From Plantago ovata (taxonomy: Eukaryota; Streptophyta; Magnoliopsida; Lamiales; Plantaginaceae): a stretch of DNA of 64,000 nt. Made by a program: the position numbers and the translations under genes. The notes beneath the pieces were generated by a model, which saw only the letters and a program-made list of their open reading frames with translations, had not been told where the DNA came from and did not search any database. The DNA is taken from NCBI GenBank assembly GCA_028274465.1, contig CM051457.1, positions 100,439,982-100,503,981 of the forward strand, given 5' to 3'. Positions 23,521 to 34,438 of the stretch are shown piece after piece; the first letter of the stretch is position 1; each line of letters opens with the position of its first letter.

Positions 23521-23779
23521 AAGGTTTTTTTTAAATATTATTTTTTTATTTAATTTATGTTTGTTTTTCCATCTCAAAATTGAGTACGCCCAACACTTGA
23601 TTATACGATTGATTGATTGTACGAGAATATAAATTTCATTAAAAAAAACTAAAAGTGTACGTACAAACAAACTAAAAGGTACGAAGATAAGCATAAAAAA
23701 TATGAGAATCCTGAAATGTACGAAGATGGACGAACAATCCTAAAATGTACGAACATAAACAAAAAAACGAGAAATAAAA

Positions 23780-24527
23780 CTAATCCTGCAACGCCCCATC
23801 ATTATGCGCCTGCTCACGGGTCACGTGGTTCTCCCACATCTCCTCCCACAGCGCCCGATGGTCCAAATGAATGTAGTGAACCCATTCTTTGCTCCGATAG
23901 CGCCTCTCCCTGGCATGATAAATCATATGCCTGTAGCAGTGAGTCGCCCGGAGATTGAATACGTTCCATATCTCCTCCGTATTGGCAGGAGGGATATAGT
24001 AGTATTTATGTAACATTGCAACATTCCAACATCAGTTACAAGCTAGTCATGCCAAATACTCAATAACCTAAGGTTGAGGTCTAACAAAATATGGGCGCCG
24101 CCTACCCAACATCATGAATGAAGACGTAATTTAAAAACAAAAAATCAAATAACAAGTGTTGGGCGCCGCCTACCCATCATAAATGCGGACTAGCACGAAA
24201 CAAGTAAATACAAATAAAGTACCTTGAATTTCTCGAAAAAGCGCTCCTTCACGGGAAGAGGAACCGTACTCCACCTTTCACCGCCACTCCCAGGAGGCGT
24301 AAAAAATTCTCTTCTCATGATGGACCCCAACCTTCTTGAAGCTAAATGCGGGTGAAACCTGACACATATTTTAAAAGATTAAAAATGGAGACCCACAACT
24401 ATATATAAAAATAATTAAATACCAACTTCTTAAGAACTTAATGAGAACCTTGCACAACGGACAAGACTGGCAGCCCATTGTGCATTGCGATGCCGCCCTG
24501 GGGCTGTGCTTGACCATCCATGTTCAT
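23780..24527 (-). CDS. CACTA transposase_24/TNPA-like gene, likely partial
   Basis: A minus-strand gene in at least three exons. A first segment begins MNMDGQAQPQGG at 24527. A middle exon, 24358-24223, follows a good acceptor (ATGTGTCAG) and ends at an AAG|GTAC donor; it encodes a stretch containing RREFFTPPGSGGERW and VPLPVKERFFEKFK. A last exon, roughly 24016-23780, contains IWNVFNLRATHCYRHMIYH and WVHYIHLDHRALWEEMWEN. The order W..VP...K...FF..FK, then a variable aromatic/arginine block, then W fits the plant En/Spm transposase family (Pfam transposase_24), which acts in CACTA excision. The last exon's acceptor is not resolved. The conserved C-terminal half of the usual protein seems missing, as it stops at 23780. 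The intron at 24017-24222 contains the GGGCGCCGCCTACCC repeats. Confidence 0.6.
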
Positions 24528-24600
24528 TGTCTGTATGTATAAAATTTAAATATGAACCATGATAATTTGTAACAAAAAAGAAAGTCTAACTTATCAAATA

Positions 24601-25022
24601 ACTTATCAAAGGCGAGTATATATACAACCTCTTAAGAATATATGGCTTACATGATTACCGAAGTACAAATTGACACACTGTCCCTCAAACACACTGACAC
24701 TATATATATATACGGTGATCCTCCAAATTGGCGGACGGGTGGCCGGTTGTAATTTGAACCAAGTTCATAAGGCTAAGTAATACAAGATCCATAAAATAAA
24801 CCTTACATAACCAAATATGCAATTCTCCAAGAAAGTACATACTACATTAAATTATAAAAGCTAATACAAAGTAAAAATAGTCAAGAAGTACATACTAGCT
24901 TATATCACATCAATGTTGTTGTCGACTTTTTTATTTTATATTTTTATTATATTAATAATATTTATACTACATTACTAGTATTATATTAAGTTTATACCTT
25001 ACTGCCAGTCTATCACTTACAA
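24601..25022. other. AT-rich spacer
   Basis: No gene or recognisable element end. It could be the eroded remainder of the CACTA element. Confidence 0.5.
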
Positions 25023-25029
25023 TACTACT

Positions 25030-25223
25030 AGTCGGGTAGGGTTGGGTTGAGTGGGTGCGTGGCGGGTGCAACCGTCAACCCACCACCCGACCCAACCCGC
25101 GACGGGTATGTAAACTTTCAACCGCGACTAATTTTAACGCGAAAAAAGTCAGTAGGACGGTTTGCGCTGTTGGGTCGGGTCGGGCCGGCCGATATTATGA
25201 TATTATGCTCACCCGGTCACCCC
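25030..25223. mobile_element. possible hAT-type MITE rich in GGGT/ACCC
   Basis: A block of strand-skewed GGGTTGGGT and CCCGACCCAACC repeats ends in GGTCACCCC, resembling plant hAT MITE ends of the GGGGTGA type. TACTACT flanks both sides (25023-25029 and 25224-25230). The terminal inverted repeats do not match well, so the call is weak. Confidence 0.35.
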
Positions 25224-25278
25224 TACTACTTGAAATAAAAGGGTTCTTTCTCTCTTTATTTTATTTGTAATTTTGCTC

Positions 25279-25316
25279 ATATATATATATATATATATGT
25301 ACATATATATATATTT
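25279..25316. repeat. (AT)n microsatellite
   Basis: AT dinucleotides with one GTAC interruption, about 100 bp upstream of the host gene start codon. Confidence 0.9.
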
Positions 25317-25413
25317 GGACCCATCCATCATCTTCTTTCTTTTCCGGTACCCAAAAATTGAAAACCTGCAGCACAACTGCACAACCCTTTGAATTCCCAA
25401 GTCCAACAAAATC

Positions 25414-28400
25414 ATGTCTGATTCAGACTTCAATCTTTCCGAGGAGGTAACAGTTTTGTTTGTCCTGTGTTAATCTTTTCTTGCGTTTGTATATGCTAAC
25501 TGAATTTGGGTTTATTTTTGGTTTATTTTTCAGATAAAAATCCATCAAGTCGCCATAGCTGAACTCAGTAAACTTGATTCTTCTAAGGTACCTTCCCTTT
25601 TAACTATTTCTCTACCTTGCATTCTTGCTTTCCGAGACTTTTGATTCTTGATTATGTACTTGAATTGAATTGAACCCTTTACTGTATTTGATAATTTATG
25701 AGAACCCTAGATGATAAGAAGCTTTTGGAAACCAGTCAAAATATATTCAACTAGTACATTGTAAATTTGTAATTTTAAGTAAGAAAAGAGAGATATTTTT
25801 CTCATAAGAGTCATCAGAGTTGTTAAAATGATCTGCCAAGAAAAGAGAAGAACCCTCTAATTTTATTCTGTTTCGATTATTTGTTATGAAACATTGTCTT
25901 GTCTTGATATTCATCTAAGGTTTGGATCAATTTTAATGTCAAAAGATATGATCTTGATTATTAAGTCATGGTGAATAAATCTGAGGAAAGGTACCTTCAG
26001 TATTAAGAGAAACGGTTTTACGTGGAGAAGTGACTGTATTACCGTCTGCCAATTGCTAGATAGCCTTATTTTGATTTGAAGCTACTGAGAAGTTTTTGCT
26101 TGAGTAAATTTTGTCTATACTCTGTTATGGTACCCTCTTAACAATCCAAGTAAATTTCACATTTGCTCATAACCTTTTTGGATTAACGTTTGTTTGTCAT
26201 ATTACTCAAAAATTTGACGGGGATATGGGTTTGGAACTAAGTTTCACTAGGTTTTCTTACACTTATGAGTTCATTTTATGATTGTTCAGCTCACCTTTGT
26301 AAGAAAACTTAACATGGACCTTATCCACTTTTTTCTTGATATATAACCATCCAATAAAAGCTGCCTACTTACCTAGCTTGCACCTCTGTTCTCCTCTGGG
26401 GCCCATCAATACAATTATCCTGTAAGAAATTTGCTTTAGGTTATCATAAATTTTGAGTTATGTAAATATCAGAAAGGTAGAACTGTTGAAGTAGAGTAGG
26501 ATTTTACTTACCTTTTTCATACTTGTAATTGAGTTTATAAATAGCTTAAACTCATCCAATATTTACTAGGCAGATTATATTGATTAATATGCCTAGAAAC
26601 ATTATCTCTACCAAAATCCTTAACCAAGGGGTTCCTCCATCAATGGATTCTCCATAAAGGTTGGAACCGCTCGAATCAGTCTAATCCGTGCCCAATCCCC
26701 GTACTTGGCCTCAGAGCCATGGTCAGCGGAAGATCCAAACTACCATGCTCAATTTGGAACATATCAGTGGTGGTTTGGATCTTCCATAGACTATGTCTTT
26801 GATACCAAGTTTGGGGGATCGGGGGACGGATTATACCATTCCGGGTAATTCCAAGATTTCTTGGAGACCACTGATTGAGGGACGCCTGGGTTAGGAATTT
26901 GGGACATCGGGTAGAGATAATGTGTCTAGGCATATCAATCCAATATATTTTGCATAGTAAAATAATGAAAGAGTTGGAGCTATTTAGAAGCTCAATTACT
27001 AGTATGGAAAAGGTAAACATAATGCTTCTCTTCTTGTACTTTTCTGATAATTAGATAACTCCAAATATTGGAGGACCTTGCTTGATTTATTACTAATCCT
27101 ATTAACTAATTAAGACTGATCACAGTATACTTGCACATTGCTCCTATGCCTCACTGTATACATTATATTTGGCATTATCAAACTATAATACAATCCAACT
27201 TATATAACCTTAATCATCACAATATTTGAACTCCATCCAAACAGATCCCAGGTGTTCAAATACAAGGATAGATTGATTTTCTCTCATTCTCTGTCCAATT
27301 AGATTTTTTTTTTCGGGTCTCTAGTCTAAGTAACCCAGACTTGTCACTAAGTACTACTTGGGTGTGCATCCTGGTGTTGGAGTAAAATGAAGTGTCTTAT
27401 CTTCATACCTGTGTCGGACACCATGTCGGGGTGCCGAGTGTCCGACACAGGTACGCGAGAGGAATTGAAATGTTAAGAGTAATGTAGTCTCTAATTGACT
27501 GGACTGATTATCTTGAAAGTGAAAACTGGTGATTTATGTATATGTTTGGTTGTTAGAGAGAAAATACTAGGTGGTTGTGTCAAGCCAGTTTTTCTGTCCT
27601 ATCCCAAGCTATGTGCTGGCAATCAGTGAATGCCATACCTGTCTGTTGTTTTTCCAACGCTGTCAAGTCCTTTTAGTTCTTAACTGTTTGTTCACCATCA
27701 ACTATGGAGATTAATTTAGATATGAGCTCGCTGTCAATAAAGAGTTGCTCTTGAAATAAGCATGAAACTGATGAGCCCCAACTTTAAAGTTCCATTTCCA
27801 ATTATTTGTTAGAACAAAAACTTCATTCCTTTAGGAACTTGATACGAGATTCTTTGAGCCAACATGTAGCTAAGCAAGAGGAGCGAAGTTTAAAACGAAA
27901 TTCCAAAGTAATTTACTATAGACCTAGAAAAATTGGTATTGTATTTAATGTTTGGGTCCTTTGGTTTCTTTAGTTGCAAATTCTGGATTAGTCCCATCAC
28001 ATCCCTGTCAGTTCCAAACATAAATGGTTTTTCAAGTCATCAAGTATGTATGCAACATTTTCACGCCCATCTTTGTTGAGCCATATAGTGAGTTGTGAAA
28101 AATTGTTTTCGGTGCTATACTTATCGATGCCGTCATCAAAATTTTCCATCCTGAAACAAGGATGCTTGTTGCTTCACTGTTAAATCGTTGGTTATTATGT
28201 TTGTTGTTGATCACAAAGGGCATGACATGATGAGCCAAGATCAGGACATATTGCTGAAATTCCATAAGAGTTCCATCTATAAACGACACAGGATAGTACC
28301 AAAATCTGCTTTATAACAGCTCAACAAGCAGGGCTTATGTTGGATGCATCCTTAAAGACTTAGAAATCTACTTAGTTTTCAAAGGACCTTGGAAATTGAA

Positions 28401-30170
28401 AATGGTGCTGCAAAATGGCTGACTACAGTGTTTTCAACTAGGAGAGGATAACTTGATTACTAATTGAACTCCAGAGATGTCATCCCACCTTTCTCTAGTG
28501 TTAGAGTCCATTGAACTCCATAATTTGATTCTAAACTCGAGTTCACATTCCTTTTCAACTTCCTGGTTCAAAAACTTCCATATCAAGTTGCTCGAGAAAT
28601 CGAGCTCTTGATCCGAGGAAATGGAAGTAATAAAACTGAATTCATTAGTTTTACTGTTTCTGTAGCAAGTGTTGGTGGTATTTGTGCTTTTACTTCCGCA
28701 TGTACTCTGATTATTGTTGTGAATACCTGTGGTCCCTCTCAGAACTCTTAACATGTGGCCTCAGAAAATCCTTATCAATGCATAATCAAATGAGAGTTTT
28801 ACGTGGATATTTGTAATAAAAGTACAATAAAAATCCGACTTTTTGGCCAAGACTTAACTAGTCTAGAACTAGAAGTGTCATAATCTGGGAATATTCTCCC
28901 ATATCTTTCTTCTAACCTAAATTAAGCCACAACTACCAAGTACCCCTAATCTGTTAATTAAAATAACAAACATTAACTAATAAATGTAACTGACGACGCA
29001 ATAAAGAAAATGCGACCTCATAATCCTATCAAGTTTTGTAAGAGTTTGGAGATAAAAGTATTACATGTCTCGTTCACCATGAAGTGGCACAGAAAAAACA
29101 GCTTTCTGTTGGTGCTGTGTTGCGTTGAGTTGATTGGTTGCCATTGATAGTTGATCTTACCCTTTTTTCTTCTTGCTCTCACAACATTTTATTCAGTATC
29201 TATTATGTTTGTTGTATGATATAGTTCAAAGTCATTGTCATATTAATATATGGCATTTTATGAGATTAGTAAAACAACAAATAAACTTAAATCAATCCAG
29301 TATATGTCAGTCAGAATTAATCTCTCAGCCAAGATAGTGATTGTAACGACTGGACTGCACATTATTTTGACATTCAAACTGCACGAGCAAGACCACAGTC
29401 TGTTTGTTCATAATAGAGAACTTGTTAAGGACCATAATAGTGTTTGTTCATAATAAGAACCATGTTACTTATTATGAGTTGCAGTTGACTTCAAGGAATC
29501 ATTACCTTGGTAATATATGATGCGCCCCCAAACTTGCTTTTGTGGATTGTGTTATGGTTTAACATTCTGTGCCTTCTACATAATACAGTCTACGAAAGTC
29601 TCCAAATTGTTGACCACTAACCTATGATGATACGTATCGGTTTGCGCTGTATGTTTGTTTGTCTATCGGTCTGAGTTTCTGTCTTCACCCCACCTCTAAG
29701 GAGTCTATGACATGGATTAGAACTCAGACCGTGAGCAAACTCACTGAAGTATCCTTGGGAACTTCAATTGTTATTAACTACTATTACAAACAGTAGTTTC
29801 GACACGGTTCAGTTTCACCTAGCCCCCCTTATGAGCTTTCGTCACCCTTGCAAGGATATTTCTACCATATTCAATAGGTCCTTGGTCCTTACATTATGTG
29901 ATATTATTTCTTTGTGCAGGGTGTCTATCAAAAAAATTGCAATTTATTTTTCCGAACTACCATCCAGAAGGCAACTGCTTCCGAACAGAGTAAGCAGCAA
30001 TCTTACTCTTTGATCATTTTCGATGTTCTTATTTGTCATCCAGTATTATGACTTGCTCTTTTTTTCTTTTTTTTTTTTTTGTTTTTTGTTATCCCTCTCA
30101 ATTAATGCTATATATCACAGAGCAATTAGATGCTGCCAAAGCTAGATTGCAGAAGATGAATTCATCTTGA
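25414..30170 (+). CDS. prefoldin-like small protein, ASDURF-like (4 exons, 68 aa)
   Basis: Four exons are supported: 25414-25446, 25534-25587, 29920-29989 and 30121-30170, totalling 207 nt with stop TGA. Every junction is GT-AG: donors GAG|GTAACA, AAG|GTACC and A|GTAAGC; acceptors TTTTTCAG, TTGTGCAG and ATATCACAG. The frame stays open across all of them. The protein starts MSDSDFNLSEE, then IKIHQVAIAELSKL, VYQKNCNLFFRTT and a charged helix QLDAAKARLQKM. The pattern of a helix, then KxVY...N.FF, then a second helix resembles ASDURF, the prefoldin-like subunit of the PAQosome (R2TP/prefoldin-like) chaperone complex encoded upstream of ASNSD1 in animals. This homology rests on memory of the family. 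A prefoldin-type coiled-coil hairpin is the safer description. The ATG context (AAAATCATGTC) is ordinary. The exons are too short for ORF callers. Intron 2 is 4.3 kb. Confidence 0.75.
27406..27453. repeat. perfect 16-bp inverted repeat
   Basis: Arms TACCTGTGTCGGACAC (27406-27421) and GTGTCCGACACAGGTA (27438-27453) are exact complements around a 16-base loop. The core GTGTCGGACAC/GTGTCCGACAC is a motif common in small plant repeats. Confidence 0.9.
27997..28754 (-). pseudogene. unidentified gene-like fragment inside intron 2
   Basis: Two protein-like stretches lie in order on the minus strand. The upstream one (28754-28434) includes FSSNLIWKFLNQEVEKECEL and RERWDDISGVQLVIKLSS. The downstream one (about 28310-27997) includes LMEFQQYVLILAHHVMPFV, then, in a shifted frame, DDGIDKYSTENNFSQLTIWL and GRENVAYILDDLKNHLCLEL before a stop. 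The amino-acid mix looks like real protein rather than noise, but I do not recognise the family. The frame shift near 28140 and lack of a start suggest a decayed or captured gene piece; short introns are also possible. Confidence 0.4.
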
Positions 30171-30619
30171 GATTATCGAAGTTGTCTCCTCACTGCCTCA
30201 AGTTATGCGATTTTCAGATGGATATAGAGTACATCTTGTGTTTCAAAACTCGAATGACTTGAAAGATTACCAATGATGCTTCTGCAAAACTTATCTTCTG
30301 TACATTTGCGCGTCCATGATTTTTTGTTTCTCCCTGTTATTGGACCTTGTTCAGCTTACAGTGCTTCGATGATCCCTGAAACTTATTGTTGACAGTGGAC
30401 TTGGTATAATGTGATCTTGAGAGGTTGAGATGATGATTTTGCATGTAAACATTTCTTATAGAAAGGTGGCAAAGTGTTCTGCAAAACCCCCTTGAATTTA
30501 TACCACGTGTGTTTTTTCAACCCCTTAAATTTAATTAAAAGGTGCAATTTAAATGTATATAAACGGTTATACTGGTTATGTTATGTTAGTTTTAGATGAC
30601 ATGCCTCAGCGTATATAAG
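30171..30619 (+). other. 3' flank / probable 3' UTR of the prefoldin-like gene
   Basis: No coding potential was seen. An AT-rich stretch continues for about 450 bp to the LINE target site. No unambiguous poly(A) signal was identified. Confidence 0.4.
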
Positions 30620-30631
30620 TTGTGGACTTGG

Positions 30632-31394
30632 ATACTTAAAACAGTCCTCAAACTACGATTAGAGCTGGTCGATTTGCAAGAATGGAGGGACTGCAACGAT
30701 CTTGGAAAATTTCTGGTTGGTAAAATCTATCGAGGCCTGCGAGGAACAAAAGAGAAGGTTTATTGGCGTGATTTGGTGCTGAAAAATATGGCACGACCTC
30801 GTGCAATATACGTGATGTGGCTGTGCTTAGAGAAACGGCTAGCCACCAAGGACCGATTACAACGCTTTGGAGCACGGATGGAGGATGTTGCTTCTGCAAA
30901 GGGCGTGAAGCATAGAACACCTTTTCTTTGATTGTGTTGAAACTAAAAAGATTTATCTGCATGTCGTGGGATGGCTGAAAATCCATACTCCTTGGATAAA
31001 CTGGGAGATGACGACAAAGGAACTCAGTAGACAGTCACGGGGAAGAGCTCCAGTGCGACGCTGCTGAAAGGGATACTGGCAGAAACCGTATATGGCATAT
31101 GGCAAGCCAGAAACGAAAGCATTTTCCAACAGCGACCGATTAACGTAGAGCATATCAGCACAGCTGCGAGTCAGAAGGTAGTGCAGCGCAGCACCATGTT
31201 TCCGGCGAAACTACAGCAGAAAGTGCATGAACTTGTGTTTGGATAAATTTGTTGCTGTAAATTGTTACTAGTGATTAGTTTTGTCTTCATTCGGTCATGA
31301 GGCTGGTCTGGACCTTAGTGTCGACCTATTTGTACTTGAATGGTTTGGAGGTAATGATATATATATATCGTTCAGTTCCAAAAAAGAAAAAAAA
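30632..31394 (+). mobile_element. 5'-truncated L1-type LINE fragment with TSD
   Basis: The sequence encodes part of the reverse-transcriptase zinc-binding (zf-RVT) region, with IYRGLRGTKEKVYWRDLVLK and ARPRAIYVMWLCLEKRLATK (about 30720-30860). Degenerate C-terminal sequence and a 3' UTR follow, ending in an A-rich tail (31380-31394). A 12-bp target duplication, TTGTGGACTTGG, flanks it at 30620-30631 and 31395-31406. The reading frame ends near 30931, and later homology to the sister LINE at 40256-42252 continues in other frames. It inserted about 450 bp downstream of the host gene stop. Confidence 0.9.
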
Positions 31395-31406
31395 TTGTGG
31401 ACTTGG

Positions 31407-32888
31407 TGGTGTATTTGTTAAATGATTTCCGGAAGTACTTTTAACATACTTTTGCTAAAAGTTAATTGTTTTATCTTAATCAAAATTTATGGGTGTTTAA
31501 TTTTTTTTAGTAGCAACTTAAAATTATAGAATTAGAAGTTGTAGTGCTAATTAAATCACTTGTTTTTAGTTAAAAAAAAATATTCTGAAATGTTTAAATT
31601 AGGTGGAATCATCAATTTATTTGCTTCTTAGCTTCTCATGGTTATATGTTTATTTCAATATAAGTTGAGATATGTAACTCCCAAAAATTATTTTTACTAT
31701 TCCAAAAGCACAACATCATTTTTTTAGTCATTTAAAAACACTAGTATATCAACTTTTAACACCTCTAGATCACAGATCCAATCTGAAGCTGTTATGCAAC
31801 TCTAGATCGGAGCTGCAATGGTGCTTCGTACAAAGGTCTTGTAAAGCTTTGATCGGAGGCGGAGCTAATCGGACCTTTGGTTATTTCTTTATAAGAGAGT
31901 TAAAAAAATAGAAATAAAAGATATAAAGGAAAAGGAATATGAAAAAGAAAGAGGGAATTATAGGGTCATATTTGGTTGTTCTATATAATGAATACTAGGA
32001 ACCGACGTACGCGTGTGAAGTGTAATCTTGTAAAACATTATTGTTTTATTAAATAATATATTGAAATAAATGGAGTGAATATATAATTTTCACATAATGA
32101 CTTCAAACGTAATAAAAAATAACTAATTGAGTAATTAAACTTAATATAAATGGTGTGCTATAAATGTATATAATTTTTGTAGTTATGCAATTAATGGTTT
32201 TGAATTGAACTATATTAGACATACGAAAAGTATTCCTCCGATAAGTTAAGAACCATCAGATATATCTCTAGACTTTGGAAACATTCAACTTCAAAATCTG
32301 CAATGCATCTTTTTCGCATGTTAATTGGTATTCTTCATCAATCGAATATATTGTCAAGTGCTTCATATAAACATTCTAGTTTCATAATATGATGTTTTTA
32401 GTTATTTTTATCGTATGATTTAAGAATAATTTAAGGTCAAAATGACCATCGAAAAAGTCAACAAAATCAAGTGTTACATTTATTATTGGACGGAAGAAGT
32501 ATGTCTTTTTTTATAAGAACCTATCATGATTATTTTTAAAATTAAGTATAATACGTCATACAACTTTATGTTAAAAATAAAAATTTAAGAAGAGAATAAA
32601 TAAAAAAGAAAAAAATTACGTCAATAAGATTCGAACACAACACCTTCAACTAAAATAATGATACAAATAATAGAGACCCTACATCTTTTAATTATCTAAT
32701 GACACATGTACGCATCAGATTGAAATTGGATAAGTAAGATCAACGGATTAAAATTGATTGGTAGGTCAATCAATTGGATAAATCAACCGGCGTATTATAT
32801 TACTTTAATTTAATAATAACCACTAAGCTGGTAAACATAAATTTGATATTTTAGACTTAAATGTAATTACTACATTATACTATGTGAA
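31407..32888. other. AT-rich intergenic DNA
   Basis: No gene was seen. An ACTAGGAACCGACGTACGCG patch near 31992 could be a decayed transposon end but is not convincing. Confidence 0.5.
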
Positions 32889-33390
32889 CTAGTAAATAAT
32901 CCGTTCGACGTGGAATAATAAATTTATAAATAATTAAATAATTAAATCAGTTAACATGAACAACTATTGTCATTCACTTTTATTAAATAGAGAATTTCAC
33001 TTTATAATTCAAATAAATGTATAAATGTGATTATTATTTTAAATTATTGCGGAAATATACCCATTGAACAAAGTTAATGTTCTAATTTATTGTGGAAAAA
33101 ATTATTGAACACATTTGGTGCTCTAAATTATTGCGAACTATAGACACAATTATTCCTCATAAATAATTGTGTAATAGACCTTTCAAACGGAGTTAGTGCT
33201 CTAAATTATTGTGAAATAACGTTGAACAAATCCAGTGCTATAAACTAATGTGGAAGATATCCGTCGAATGCAATTAGTACTCTAAATTATTACGGAATAT
33301 ATAGACTAATCGAATATAAATTGGTGTTCTAAATTATAGCAGAATAGACTTGTGTAATATGATGAGTGCTTTATTGTTAGTAATTTGTGT
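32889..33390 (-). mobile_element. Helitron-like fragment with degenerate short repeats
   Basis: It begins CTAG at 32889 followed by AATAATCCGTTCGACG, a decayed form of the hairpin end seen intact at 43463. It contains about six to eight imperfect 40-50-bp units around GTGCTCTAAATTATTG and GAATAGACC. The same unit type follows the 43463 end, so the two are copies of one non-autonomous family. The Helitron call rests only on the end structure of the other copy. Confidence 0.4.
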
Positions 33391-34070
33391 AAGCACCAAT
33401 AATTCATTTATAGGATAGATTTTTGCAAAATAATAAACTTCAATTTGTTTTTTCCACAATTTTTGTAATCTTAAATTATTAGGTAGAAGAATTATTTCTT
33501 TTCTTTTATATTAATTCAATCATTCTATATATCTTTTATATTGACTATATTTTTTAAAATAATAAAATTAATTTAATTTATCATTCATGTTCTATAACGC
33601 CAAATAAGTTGAAGTAATATTCTATAATATCAAAGTTATTGATAAAGGATTATAAAAATAATATATTTTGAAGAAAAAAGTGGGTAAATAAAAATAAATA
33701 AGCATTGAAATATATAAACTGATATGTTGAGTGCACAAATACGATAAATGTGAAGATACGATATTTTTGTGAAGATAGTTGAATGTGATCTGAGTAATCA
33801 CCAATAATTCACTTATAGATAGATTTTTTGAAAAATAATATATTTTAAATTGTTTTTTCCACAATTTTTTTAATCTTAATTGTTTTTAATAGAATAGTTA
33901 TTTTCTTGTCCTTTATATTAATTCAATTATTCTATATCTTTTATATTGACTATAGTTTTATATAAATAGAAAAATTAAATTAATTTATCATTCATATTCT
34001 ATAATACTAAATAATTACTTTCTCAAAAAATTAATGTCAAATAATTAAAGTGATATTCTATATCATGGTC
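33387..34070. repeat. direct duplication of about 260 bp
   Basis: The block starting near 33387 (CACCAATAATTCATTTATAG, TTGTTTTTTCCACAATTTT, TTTTATATTGACTATA, TTTATCATTCAT) recurs near 33792 in the same orientation and order with small changes. The offset is about 405 bp. It is AT-rich and non-coding. Confidence 0.8.
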
Positions 34071-34085
34071 CAAAAACTTTCCTGA

Positions 34086-34140
34086 TTCTAGAACCTCCCT
34101 CGTCAAGAGACTTTCAGTTGTTCACCTCAATATATATAAA
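34086..34140 (+). promoter_or_regulatory. possible heat-shock-like promoter
   Basis: TTCTAGAA (34086-34093) is a perfect heat-shock-element dyad. About 40 bp downstream is TATATATAAA (34131-34140), and then a CT-rich leader. The first ATG downstream, at about 34244, opens only a 28-codon frame (MVKSLKHLFF...). No coding gene follows, so this could drive a non-coding RNA or be a stranded promoter. Confidence 0.35.
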
Positions 34141-34389
34141 TCAGACATCATAGTACCAACCAGACAACATCATACCCTATAGAAATAATCTCAGTCTTCG
34201 TCTTCATCCCCATGTGAATTTTCACTCCCGAATCGCCTTTGATTATGGTTAAAAGCCTCAAACACTTATTCTTTTACCGATCATCAATATTTTTTCAATT
34301 GTTTTCCCTATCCCACAATTCGGATAATTGATTGTTCCAATCGATTCGCTATTGAGGTGGATGATAATCGACCAGCCTTTTATCATACC

Positions 34390-34393
<4 letters not shown>

Positions 34394-34436
<43 letters not shown>
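34394..34436. repeat. uninterrupted run of 43 T
   Basis: Counted directly; it is followed by GCAG. It could be a reverse-strand poly(A) tail of a retroposed sequence, an extreme polypyrimidine tract before a splice acceptor, or an assembly artefact. Confidence 0.9.

Positions 34437-34438
<2 letters not shown>

Larger units (their letters stand above)
23181..24600 (-). mobile_element. CACTA (En/Spm-type) DNA transposon, 3' part
   Basis: The left end is CACTACAAGAAAAATCGG at 23181, the canonical CACTA terminus. It is followed by about 300 bp of inverted and direct AGCGACGGAT subterminal motifs (to about 23515), where the TNPA-like protein of such elements binds. A minus-strand gene with a plant En/Spm transposase-like domain lies inside. 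The other terminus (TTTTCTTGTAGTG on +) was not found before the host gene at 25414, so the element is truncated or its far end is eroded. The right limit given is only the end of recognisable gene sequence. Confidence 0.8.
25588..29919 (+). other. large intron 2 of the prefoldin-like gene
   Basis: A 4,332-nt GT-AG intron. It holds a perfect 16-bp inverted repeat (27406-27453) and minus-strand gene-like remnants at 27997-28754. A repetitive-looking patch at about 26650-26900 contains two copies of GGATCTTCC/GGAAGATCC in opposite orientation. The remainder is AT-rich with no gene recognised. Confidence 0.7.

Noticed and set aside
23452-23694. 80-codon minus-strand frame at the CACTA end
   Set aside because: It overlaps the subterminal repeat region and AT-rich spacer and has no family resemblance.
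26650-26700. tRNA-like or SINE head (GGTTGGAACCGCTCGAATC)
   Set aside because: The A and B box pair could not be placed at proper spacing and no poly(A) tail or duplication was found.
26676-27020. 114-codon minus-strand frame inside intron 2
   Set aside because: Composition and lack of homology suggest chance; part of it is a repeat-like patch with opposed GGATCTTCC words.
31992-32020. Possible further Helitron end at ACTAGGAACCGACGTACGCG
   Set aside because: No clear hairpin-plus-CTRR geometry and no second copy in the window.
34240-34330. 28-codon frame after the heat-shock-like promoter (MVKSLKHLFF...)
   Set aside because: Too short and unlike any known peptide; not annotated as a gene.
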